A stretch of 64,000 nucleotides of DNA from the NCBI RefSeq assembly GCF_051860665.1, contig NZ_JBHYDM010000003.1:297521-361520 (forward strand). Reading direction: 5' to 3'. Position 1 is the stretch's first letter. Each line of letters starts with the position of its first letter. Below, one piece after another: positions 52,447 to 59,329 of the stretch. Source of the stretch: Falsiroseomonas sp051860665 (GTDB taxonomy: Bacteria; Pseudomonadota; Alphaproteobacteria; Acetobacterales; Acetobacteraceae). The notes below the pieces were generated by a model. It did no database searches, was not told the origin of the DNA, and saw only the letters and a list, made by a program, of their open reading frames with translations. A program made the position numbers and the translations under genes.

Positions 52447-53229
52447 TCAGCGCAGCCCCGGCAGGGTGGCGAAGCTGCCGCGCGCGGCCTCGGCGAAGCT
52501 TGCGATCAGCGCCGGGGCCAGCAGGCCGAGCAGCGCCAGCCCGGCCAGGATCTGCCCGGGCACGGCGACGAAGAAGGTCTGCACCTGCGGCGCCAGCCGC
52601 GCCAGCAGGCCCAGCGCCACGTTCAGCACCACGGCGCCGATGACGAAGGGCGCCGCCAATCGCAGCGCCAGCGCCAGGGAATCCGCCCCGGCCTGGGACA
52701 GGGCCTCCACCGCCGCCCCGGCCGGGAAGGGATCGCCCGCCGGGATCACCGCATAGCTTTCGGCCAGCGCCCGCAGGGGCAGCGCATAAAGGCCCGTGGA
52801 CAGCACCAGCACCACCGCCAGCAGCCCGAAGGCGCGGCCGAGCGCGGTGGCCTGCGCGCCCAGGTTCTGGTCCATCACCAGCAGCCCCGCCAGGCCGACC
52901 AGGGCCGAGATCGCCTGCCCCGCCATGGCGAAGGCGGTCATCGCCAGCCGCGCCAGGCCGCCGATCCAGAGCCCCACCACCACCTCGATCGCCAGCAGCC
53001 GCGCCGCCTCCGCCGCATCCTCCGGCGCCGGCGGCAGGCCGGGCGAGACGACCGGGAACAGCAGCGCCAGCAAGGCGAGGCCGAGGCCCAGCCGCAGCGG
53101 CGCCGGCACCTCCTGCTCCCCGAGGCCCGGCAGCAGCAGGGCCGCGGCGCCGAGGCGGGCGAAGACCAGCACCGCCTGGAAAGCCAGCGCAGGCAGCGCC
53201 TGCACCAAGGCGAGATCGGCCTCGGTCAC
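52447..53229 (-). CDS. fliR: flagellar export gate protein FliR
   Basis: Membrane protein of 260 residues forming the export gate with FliP and FliQ. About six hydrophobic segments; family blocks are FARLGAAALLLPGLGEQEVP and ISALVGLAGLLVMDQNLGAQ. The start is a GTG that overlaps the fliQ stop as GTGA. Confidence 0.93.
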   Translation of the reverse strand: MTEADLALVQALPALAFQAVLVFARLGAAALLLPGLGEQEVPAPLRLGLGLALLALLFPVVSPGLPPAPEDAAEAARLLAIEVVVGLWIGGLARLAMTAFAMAGQAISALVGLAGLLVMDQNLGAQATALGRAFGLLAVVLVLSTGLYALPLRALAESYAVIPAGDPFPAGAAVEALSQAGADSLALALRLAAPFVIGAVVLNVALGLLARLAPQVQTFFVAVPGQILAGLALLGLLAPALIASFAEAARGSFATLPGLR

Positions 53230-53501
53230 GGCGCGCCGCCGATGGCGACCATCCGGTCGAAGAGCGTCGCCGTCCAGGCCACCATGACGGAGGTGGTGAA
53301 GGGGCCCAGCAGCAGCATCAGCGCGCCGCCGATGACGAGCTTCGGCAGGAAGGCCAGGGTGGCCTCCTGGATCTGCGTCAGCGCCTGCACCAGCGATACC
53401 ACCAGGCCGATGGCCAGGATCGCGAGCAGCGGGGGACCCATCACCTGGGTCGAGACCCAGAGCGACTCCCGCAGCGCCTGGCCCATGGCCTGTTCCGACA
53501 T
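53226..53501 (-). CDS. fliQ: flagellar export gate protein FliQ
   Basis: Small two-helix membrane protein of 91 residues, the normal FliQ length. Helix 1 is LLAILAIGLVVSLVQALTQI and helix 2 is VIGGALMLLLGPFTTSVMVA. The ATG at 53501 has a GGAGGG site and gives the family length; an ATG eight codons upstream is less likely. It overlaps fliR by four bases. Confidence 0.93.
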   Translation of the reverse strand: MSEQAMGQALRESLWVSTQVMGPPLLAILAIGLVVSLVQALTQIQEATLAFLPKLVIGGALMLLLGPFTTSVMVAWTATLFDRMVAIGGAP

Positions 53502-53567
53502 CCGGCCCTCCTGGCCCGCATCCACGCCTCTTGGCGCTTCGATCCGTGTGGTCTCCGAGCGCCGCCG

Positions 53568-53864
53568 TCAGATCGGCATGCGCATCACTTCCTGATAGGC
53601 GGCCACCACCCGGTCGCGCAGCGAGACGGCCGTCTGCAAGGCCAGCTCGGCGCGGGAGATGGCCAGCACGGCATCCGAGACACTGCCCTGGCCCATCAGC
53701 GCCTGGGTGGCGCTGGCATCGGCCGTGCGCCCCAGCTGCACGCCCGTCTCCAGCGCGCGATGCAGCGCCGCGCCGAATTCGGCACCGCCCGAGGCGGCCG
53801 CGCCGGCCGTACCAGCGCCGGCCGAGGCATAGGCCGCCGCCGCCTGAACCGCGCCAATGGCCAT
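53568..53864 (-). CDS. fliE: flagellar hook-basal body protein FliE
   Basis: Protein of 98 residues that links the MS ring to the rod. The N-terminal half is Ala/Gly-rich; the conserved C-terminal part reads VSDAVLAISRAELALQTAVS followed by LRDRVVAAYQEVMRMPI, the FliE signature. The ATG shares one base with the flgC stop. Confidence 0.93.
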   Translation of the reverse strand: MAIGAVQAAAAYASAGAGTAGAAASGGAEFGAALHRALETGVQLGRTADASATQALMGQGSVSDAVLAISRAELALQTAVSLRDRVVAAYQEVMRMPI

Positions 53865-54271
53865 CAGCGCAGCGCCTCGATCGCCCGCGTCAGCATGCCG
53901 CGCGTCGTCTCAAGGACCGAGAGATTGGCGCTGTAGCTGCGCTGCGCCTCGCGCATGTCCATCACCTCGACCACGCTGTCGACATTGGGCAGCTTGACGT
54001 AGCCATTCGCATCGGCGGCCGGATGCGCCGGGTCGAAGCGGGTCGGGAAGTCGCCCGGCTGGGTACCGATGCGGGAGACCTCGACGGCCTCCGTCCCCAT
54101 CGCCCGGTCCAGCCGATTGGCGAAGGTGACGGTGCGGCGGCGATAGGGGTCGGCGCCCGCGGTCTCCCCGGTGCTGTCGCGGTTGGCGAGGTTCTCCGCC
54201 ACCACGCGCAGCCGGGTGGATTGCGCCGCCATGCCGGCGGCCGAGATGCGCAGCGCCCGATCGAGATCCAT
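53864..54271 (-). CDS. flgC: flagellar basal-body rod protein FlgC
   Basis: Proximal rod protein of 135 residues. The N-terminus has MAAQSTRLRVVAENLANRDS, the rod-protein motif, and the C-terminus has DMREAQRSYSANLSVLETTR. It is exported by the flagellar type III apparatus. It lies 26 bases after flgB and overlaps fliE by one base. Confidence 0.95.
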   Translation of the reverse strand: MDLDRALRISAAGMAAQSTRLRVVAENLANRDSTGETAGADPYRRRTVTFANRLDRAMGTEAVEVSRIGTQPGDFPTRFDPAHPAADANGYVKLPNVDSVVEVMDMREAQRSYSANLSVLETTRGMLTRAIEALR

Positions 54272-54297
54272 CTCCTGCCCTCCTCCAGACGCCCGCC

Positions 54298-54732
54298 TCA
54301 GCCCTGGCGGCCGAGGGCGAGGCGGAACATGCCCATGAAGCTGCGATGCACGGCCATGGCGAGCGCATGGGCCGTATCGGTTTCCGCAATCCGCACCGCC
54401 TCGCGGTCCAGGGAGACGGCATTGCCATCCGGCACCGCCTCCGCCACCTGGCGATCCTCTGGCGCGCCGGCCTGGCCGCCGCCGCGCGGCGCCAGATGCG
54501 CGGGCGCGGTGCGCGCCATGGCGGGCGGCAGCGCGGCGGCAAGGTGCCGTGCGAAGGGCTGCAGGTCGTGGGGCCGGTAGTTCGGCGTATCGGCATTGGC
54601 GATGTTCTGCGCCAGCACCGCCTGCCGCCGGTCCAGCCAGTTCACCCGCCGCGCGGCGAGGTCGAGCGGCCCCGCGGCACGGGCCGGGTTGGCGCGGGAC
54701 GACGCGGCAGGGGAAAGGGGGCTGGCTTGCAT
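54298..54732 (-). CDS. flgB: flagellar basal-body rod protein FlgB
   Basis: Proximal rod protein of 144 residues. The rod signature is RQAVLAQNIANADTPNYRP, followed by a Pro/Ala-rich middle and a C-terminal helix (AMAVHRSFMGMFRLALGRQG). The ATG at 54732 has an AGGATGA site and gives a normal length; the frame is open 52 codons further up, but that part is Gly-rich and not conserved. First gene of the minus-strand flagellar arm. Confidence 0.9.
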   Translation of the reverse strand: MQASPLSPAASSRANPARAAGPLDLAARRVNWLDRRQAVLAQNIANADTPNYRPHDLQPFARHLAAALPPAMARTAPAHLAPRGGGQAGAPEDRQVAEAVPDGNAVSLDREAVRIAETDTAHALAMAVHRSFMGMFRLALGRQG

Positions 54733-54852
54733 GCCGTCATCCTGGCCCGCATCGGTGAAGGAAGGGTTTCCGGCGCCCGGCACGCCGGACATTCCCCAAT
54801 CGAATGCGCCGCCGTTGAGAAATCCTTCACCCGGACCTGCGCCAATAGCGCC

Positions 54853-55104
54853 ATGCCGCAACCCGCCACCCATGCCGAGGCCGTGCATGCCGCCATCGAG
54901 AGCATGGGCGGCACCGTGCTGGTGGCGCGCGTCCTGGTCGAGGGCGGGCGACAGGTGGACCTGGAGGGGCTGGACCGCGACGCCACCGCGCTCTGCGCCG
55001 CCGTCCTCGCCCTGCGGCCGGAGGAAGGCCGCCTGCTGCGCCCCGCGCTGGAGGGGCTGCTGCGGCAGGTGAACGAATTGGCGGCGCAGGTGGCCCGCGG
55101 CTGA
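54853..55104 (+). CDS. small unknown protein of the flagellar locus
   Basis: Hypothetical protein of 83 residues beginning MPQPATHAEAVHAAIESMGG. It is predicted to be soluble and helical, with an acidic middle (DLEGLDRDATALCAAVLALR). No family recognised. It is divergent from flgB across 120 bp and lies 54 bases before fliO, so it probably shares the fliO-fliP transcript. Coding bias fits a real gene, but the ribosome site is weak. Confidence 0.55.
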   Translation: MPQPATHAEAVHAAIESMGGTVLVARVLVEGGRQVDLEGLDRDATALCAAVLALRPEEGRLLRPALEGLLRQVNELAAQVARG

Positions 55105-55158
55105 TCCGCAGGACCGCCAGCCGGACGCCCTGCCAAAAGGCGGGCGCGAGAGGACAGG

Positions 55159-55461
55159 ATGACCGAGACCGCCAGCCTCATCACCGCCACCCTCACCGCC
55201 GCCGCCGCCCTGGTCGCGGTGCTGGCCGCCCTGCTGCTCGCCGGCCGCGCGGCGCGCGCGGCCGGGATCGGCGCCCGCATCGGCCGCCGCCTGGCGGTGG
55301 AGGAGACCCTGGCGCTGGATGGCCGCCGGCGCCTGGTGCTGCTGCGCTGCGATGGCCGGTCCCTGCTGCTGCTGACCGGCGGGGCGCAGGAGGTGGTGCT
55401 GGGCTGGCTGCCGCCCGAGGCGCCCGGCCCCGAGGCGACGGGACGGGAGGCGCCGCGATGA
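55159..55461 (+). CDS. fliO: flagellar biosynthesis protein FliO
   Basis: Short membrane protein of 100 residues that helps assemble FliP. One N-terminal membrane segment (TATLTAAAALVAVLAALLLA) is followed by a small beta domain (VEETLALDGRRRLVLLRCDG). Its stop overlaps fliP by four bases. FliO proteins are poorly conserved, so context and topology carry the assignment. Confidence 0.78.
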   Translation: MTETASLITATLTAAAALVAVLAALLLAGRAARAAGIGARIGRRLAVEETLALDGRRRLVLLRCDGRSLLLLTGGAQEVVLGWLPPEAPGPEATGREAPR

Positions 55462-56183
55462 TGCGCTGGCTGCTTCCCCTGCTGCTGCTGCTGGCGCCCG
55501 GCGCCGCGCTGGCCCAAAGCCTCAGCCTCGACCTCGGCGCCGGCGGCTCCGGCACCACGGGGCGGATGATCCAGCTGACGGCGCTGATCGGGCTGCTCTC
55601 CCTCGCGCCGTCCCTGATCGTGATGACAACGGCCTTCGCCCGCATCGTCATCGTGCTCGCCCTGCTACGCAGCGCCATCGGCGCGCCCTCCATCCCGCCC
55701 AATCCGGTGCTGATCGGCCTGGCGCTGTTCCTCACCCTTTTTGTCATGGAGCCGGTGCTGCTGCAGTCCTGGCAGCAGGGGCTGCAGCCCATGTCGGCCG
55801 GCACGATCGGGGAGCTGGAGGGGCTGCAGGCCGCCGCCGAGCCCTTCCGCAGGTTCATGGCGGCGCAGGTGCGGGACGCCGACCTCGCGCTGTTCCTCGA
55901 CCTGGCCAATCTGCCGATGACCGGCGCCAACGAGGCGCCCTGGCGCGCGCTGACGCCGGCCTTCATGGTCAGCGAGCTGCGCCGCGCCTTCGAGATCGGC
56001 TTCCTGATCTTCCTGCCCTTCCTGGTGATCGACCTGGTGGCCGCCAGCCTGCTGATGTCGCTGGGCATGATGATGCTGCCGCCCACCGTGGTGGCGCTGC
56101 CCTTCAAGCTGGCCTTCTTCGTGCTGGTGGATGGCTGGCGGCTGATCGCGGGCAGCCTGGTGCAGGGGTTCGCACCCGGATGA
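55458..56183 (+). CDS. fliP: flagellar export gate protein FliP
   Basis: Export-gate membrane protein of 241 residues. A cleavable signal (MMRWLLPLLLLLAPGAALAQ) is followed by the FliP signatures TAFARIVIVLALLRSAIG, PAFMVSELRRAFEIGFLIFL and LLMSLGMMMLPPTVVALPFK. The second ATG, one codon in, is also possible. Overlaps fliO by four bases. Confidence 0.96.
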   Translation: MMRWLLPLLLLLAPGAALAQSLSLDLGAGGSGTTGRMIQLTALIGLLSLAPSLIVMTTAFARIVIVLALLRSAIGAPSIPPNPVLIGLALFLTLFVMEPVLLQSWQQGLQPMSAGTIGELEGLQAAAEPFRRFMAAQVRDADLALFLDLANLPMTGANEAPWRALTPAFMVSELRRAFEIGFLIFLPFLVIDLVAASLLMSLGMMMLPPTVVALPFKLAFFVLVDGWRLIAGSLVQGFAPG

Positions 56184-56273
56184 CCGGGCCGCCTGAAACA
56201 AGCGAAACCGAATAAACGTTGCGCCGCCGCCATCCCGCCCCGCAGCCTGCCGCGACGGGTGCGGGAGGCGTCG

Positions 56274-57671
56274 ATGCTGCGCTGGATCATCGCGGTGCTG
56301 CTGCTGGCGCTGGCCGCCCTGCCGGCCGCGGCCCAGGCGCCGTCACGCGCCATCCAGTGCAGTGCGCCGGTGCCGGGCGACCAGCCCTGGCGCGTCGGCT
56401 CCGGCTTCATGGTGATGGAGGACCTGGCGCGGCACCTGAACACCAGCGCGCCGGCCCTGCCGCTGGGGCCGGTGCGGCAGACCTCGAAGGCCGTGCCGAC
56501 GCTGGAGATCACGGTGGCGCGGCCGGACTGGCTGACCCCCGCCGAATGGCGCAACGCCTTCTTCGAGGCGGTGGTCTATGCCGATGGCATCTCCCCGGTC
56601 GCATTGCGGGAGGGCGACCTGCAGCGCGGCACCGTGCTGCCGCCCACGCCGCGCGATGCGGAGACCACGCTCTCCGTGCTCTTCCCGACCATCGCCCACG
56701 GCTGGCTGCCCTCCTCCTGGCACGTGGTGCTGCTGCTCTGCCTGGACCCGATCCAGGAGGGTGCGAACCAGCTGCGCGCCCAGGGGCGGGAACTGCGCGC
56801 CTATGCGCGCCAGCCGCTCTTCGTCTCCACGCTGCGCCTGTCCACCGCGGCCGGCCTGCTGACCGTGCTGGCCGCCTATCTGGTGCTGGCCTTCGCCGCC
56901 GCGCGGATCCATGCACGGCAATATGCGCATGGCCGCGTGCTGCTGGGCGAAGGCGCGCCCTCCGCCCTCGCCTATGCGCTGCGGCCGACCGTCATCGCCC
57001 AGGACAGTTTCGGATATTGCAGCCTGTCGCGATTCCAGGTGCTGCTCTTCACTCTCGTCCTCGCCGGGGTCTATGCCTATGTGATGGGGCGCACGGGCGA
57101 ATTGCCGGAGCTGTCGCAATCCGTCCTCACGCTGCTGGGCGTGACGCTGACGGGCTCCACCCTCGCCCGCCTCACCGAAGGTTCGGTGATGCAGACGCCG
57201 AACCGGCTCTGGCTGCTCGGCACCGGCGTGCTGGACCCGACGCCGCGCCTGCCGCGCTGGACGGACCTGGTGGAATCGGATGGGGAGATCGACGTCACGC
57301 GGGTGCAGGCGCTGCTGTTCAGCCTCTTCGCCGCGGTGGCCCTGGTGGTCAGCGGCACCGGCGACCTGGAGAACTTCACCCTGCCGGACCAGCTGGTGAC
57401 GCTGATCGGCATCAGCCAGGCGGTCTATGTCGCCGGCCGCGCTTTGCCACGGGATTCGGCCAAGCGGCTGAACGAGGAGATCGCCAGCATCCGCAGCGCC
57501 GAATCCCGGGTGCTGGCCGACCCCGCCGATGCCATCGCGCGCAAGGATTTCGAGACCGCGCGCAACGCGATCGCCTCCTCGCTGCGCGACGTCTTCAGCG
57601 AGCGTTTCTGTGAGTCGCGCCTGCGCGGCCTGCAGCCCGGCGACAGGGTGCCGCCGCCCGTGGAGGCGTAA
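56274..57671 (+). CDS. unknown membrane protein with a duplicated two-helix unit
   Basis: Protein of 465 residues, family not recognised. A signal peptide (1-20) leads a soluble domain of about 165 residues. A membrane segment at about 190-210 follows, then two similar units each of two hydrophobic helices: 252-297 begins SRFQVLLFTLVLAGVYAYVM and 342-388 begins TRVQALLFSLFAAVALVVSG. A cytoplasmic-type tail of charged helices with two Cys at the end (ERFCESRL) closes the protein. The ATG has a GGGAGG site. It lies 90 bp after fliP; a flagellar role is possible but unproven. Confidence 0.7.
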   Translation: MLRWIIAVLLLALAALPAAAQAPSRAIQCSAPVPGDQPWRVGSGFMVMEDLARHLNTSAPALPLGPVRQTSKAVPTLEITVARPDWLTPAEWRNAFFEAVVYADGISPVALREGDLQRGTVLPPTPRDAETTLSVLFPTIAHGWLPSSWHVVLLLCLDPIQEGANQLRAQGRELRAYARQPLFVSTLRLSTAAGLLTVLAAYLVLAFAAARIHARQYAHGRVLLGEGAPSALAYALRPTVIAQDSFGYCSLSRFQVLLFTLVLAGVYAYVMGRTGELPELSQSVLTLLGVTLTGSTLARLTEGSVMQTPNRLWLLGTGVLDPTPRLPRWTDLVESDGEIDVTRVQALLFSLFAAVALVVSGTGDLENFTLPDQLVTLIGISQAVYVAGRALPRDSAKRLNEEIASIRSAESRVLADPADAIARKDFETARNAIASSLRDVFSERFCESRLRGLQPGDRVPPPVEA

Positions 57672-57680
57672 CCGGAACCG

Positions 57681-57702
57681 CTCCCCCCTTCTCAGGGGGG
57701 AG
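57681..57702. terminator. hairpin between convergent genes
   Basis: A perfect 8-bp stem (57681-57688 with 57695-57702, CTCCCCCC against GGGGGGAG) with a 6-nt loop, between the unknown membrane protein gene and speE. T runs are short on both strands; it may act in both directions. Confidence 0.5.
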
Positions 57703-57718
57703 GTTGGGTGGGGGGCCG

Positions 57719-58588
57719 TCACCCCCGCGGCAGGTGCATCGCGATATAGGGCGGCAGGTTGAAGGCGCCGACATGGATCTCGGGAGTCCAGTAGCGCGTC
57801 GTCTCCAGCACGCCGGCCACCTCCGCGCGGCGGCGGATCTCCGCCACCTCCACCTTGCGGCAGGCGGCATCCTTCGCCGCCCAGCCCAGCGTCATGAAGC
57901 CGCCGACATAGGTCGGCACCGCCGCCACATAGGCAAACACATCCGGGAAGGATTTCGCGCGGCGCAGCGAGGTCTCGCGCAGCTCCTCCGCCTGCATGAA
58001 GGGCACGCCGCACTGGTTCACCACCAGGCCGCGCTCCGTCAGGATGCGGGCGCAGTTCGCGTAGAATTCGTCGGTGAACAGCACCTCGCCCACCCCGATC
58101 GGATCGGTGCTGTCGACGATGATGACGTCGTAGCTGCCGGCTTCCGCGGTGCGGACATGGTCGATGCCGTCGCCCACGATCACCGTCGCGCGCGGGTCGG
58201 TCCAGGCATCGCCGCCGATGGCGGGCAGGTGTTCCTTGGCCAGGCGGATCACCTCGCCGTCGATCTCCACCATCACGGCCTTCTCCACCGTGCGGTGCTG
58301 CAGCACGCGGCGGAGCACGCCGCCATCGCCGGCGCCGATGATCAGCACGCGCCTGGCCGCGCCATGCGCCAGCAGCGGCACATGGGCTAGCATTTCCTGG
58401 TAGACGAACTCATCGGCCTCGGTGATCTGCACCACGCCGTCCAGCAGCATGACGCGGCCATGCAGGTGGCTTTCGAAGATCCGGATGTCCTGGAAGTCCG
58501 ACTTCACATGCGCCAGCTCCCGCTTCACCAGGAAGCGCTGGCCCCATTCCGCGTAAAGCGTCTCGTTCACCCAGGTCTCGTCGCTCAT
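57719..58588 (-). CDS. speE: spermidine synthase
   Basis: Aminopropyltransferase of 289 residues that makes spermidine from putrescine and decarboxylated S-adenosylmethionine. Signatures are VMLLDGVVQITEADEFVYQE, VLIIGAGDGGVLRRVLQH and the catalytic-loop region DVIIVDSTDPIGVGEVLFT. The ATG has a GGAGAG site. Its co-substrate is made by SpeD, encoded just upstream on the same strand; a terminator-like hairpin lies between them. Confidence 0.95.
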   Translation of the reverse strand: MSDETWVNETLYAEWGQRFLVKRELAHVKSDFQDIRIFESHLHGRVMLLDGVVQITEADEFVYQEMLAHVPLLAHGAARRVLIIGAGDGGVLRRVLQHRTVEKAVMVEIDGEVIRLAKEHLPAIGGDAWTDPRATVIVGDGIDHVRTAEAGSYDVIIVDSTDPIGVGEVLFTDEFYANCARILTERGLVVNQCGVPFMQAEELRETSLRRAKSFPDVFAYVAAVPTYVGGFMTLGWAAKDAACRKVEVAEIRRRAEVAGVLETTRYWTPEIHVGAFNLPPYIAMHLPRG

Positions 58589-58607
58589 CGTCACTCTCCG
58601 CACGCGC

Positions 58608-58635
58608 AAAAAAGGGCGGACCCTGCGGCCCGCCC
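58608..58635 (-). terminator. intrinsic terminator or attenuator between speD and speE
   Basis: On minus a GGGCGG/CCGCCC stem (58635-58630 with 58619-58614) is followed directly by six T residues (58613-58608). A second CCGGCC/GGCCGG hairpin lies closer to the speD stop. Together they should reduce transcription of speE from the speD promoter, or make speE depend on its own. Confidence 0.6.
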
Positions 58636-58664
58636 CATGTCACCCACCGGCCTGCCGGCCGGCT

Positions 58665-59117
58665 TCAGCCGATCAAGCCGCGCTTATGCTCGGCAAGCTG
58701 CACGCGCTCCGCGAGAAAACCCTTCTTCAGCGCCGGCAGCGCCTTGTAGGGATCGCATTCGCCGCAGACGAAGATGTCGAGCGCGGCATAGTCGCGCTCC
58801 GGCCAGGTGTGGATCGACACATGGCTCTCCGCCAGCACCAGCACGCCGCTCACGCCACCATTCGGGGAGAAGTGGTGGAAATGGCCGTGCAGGATGGTGG
58901 CGCCGGTGGCCAGCGCGCCTTCGCGCAGCACCGCGTCGATATGGTCGGGGTCGTCGAGATTCGTCGCCCCCCACAGGTCGATGATCAGATGCGTTCCCGC
59001 ATAGCGCACGCCGTTGCGATGGATGAAGTAATCCTTCGTCTCCACCGAGCGGTTCTCATCATTCTGGGCGTCGCTCGGGAGATCCGAGACCATCCCCAGT
59101 TGGACGAGAGCTTCCAT
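58665..59117 (-). CDS. speD: S-adenosylmethionine decarboxylase proenzyme
   Basis: Pyruvoyl enzyme of 150 residues that decarboxylates S-adenosylmethionine for polyamine synthesis. Self-cleavage is expected before Ser98 in LAESHVSIHTWPERDYAALD, generating the pyruvoyl group; the Cys in FVCGECDPYKAL is the other conserved residue. Short bacterial (SpeH-like) form. The ATG has a GAAGGAG site. Confidence 0.94.
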   Translation of the reverse strand: MEALVQLGMVSDLPSDAQNDENRSVETKDYFIHRNGVRYAGTHLIIDLWGATNLDDPDHIDAVLREGALATGATILHGHFHHFSPNGGVSGVLVLAESHVSIHTWPERDYAALDIFVCGECDPYKALPALKKGFLAERVQLAEHKRGLIG

Positions 59118-59259
59118 GGTTTGGGCTCCTTCCAGCCAGCAGATGACCGGGATGATCGCTCGCCGCGGGAGTGCGGCTGGTCAAAGCAGATCGGGTCAAG
59201 GCGGCGGCATATGGGGCAAACCAGGGGGGGGTGCAAGCGAATTCGGGACCCGAGGCCGC

Positions 59260-59312
59260 AAAAAAAGTGGGTCCCCCCCCGGGGGGGACCGGCTTGTTCG
59301 CCGGTCCCCCCC
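59260..59312 (-). terminator. complex G/C-tract terminator after the AMIN/TPR-like gene
   Basis: Two overlapping perfect hairpins. One pairs 59281-59293 with 59300-59312 (13 bp, 6-nt loop TTGTTC on plus). The other pairs 59270-59279 with 59281-59290 (10 bp). Both use the same run of seven G/C, so they exclude each other. Read on minus the second is followed by seven T residues (59266-59260). It lies 17 bases beyond the stop of the large gene. Confidence 0.7.
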
Positions 59313-59329
59313 GGGGGGCGGCACGTAAA

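Noticed and set aside
54733..54888. N-terminal extension of flgB from an upstream ATG
   Set aside because: The extra 52 codons are Gly-rich and unlike any rod protein, while the internal ATG has a ribosome site and gives the normal FlgB length.
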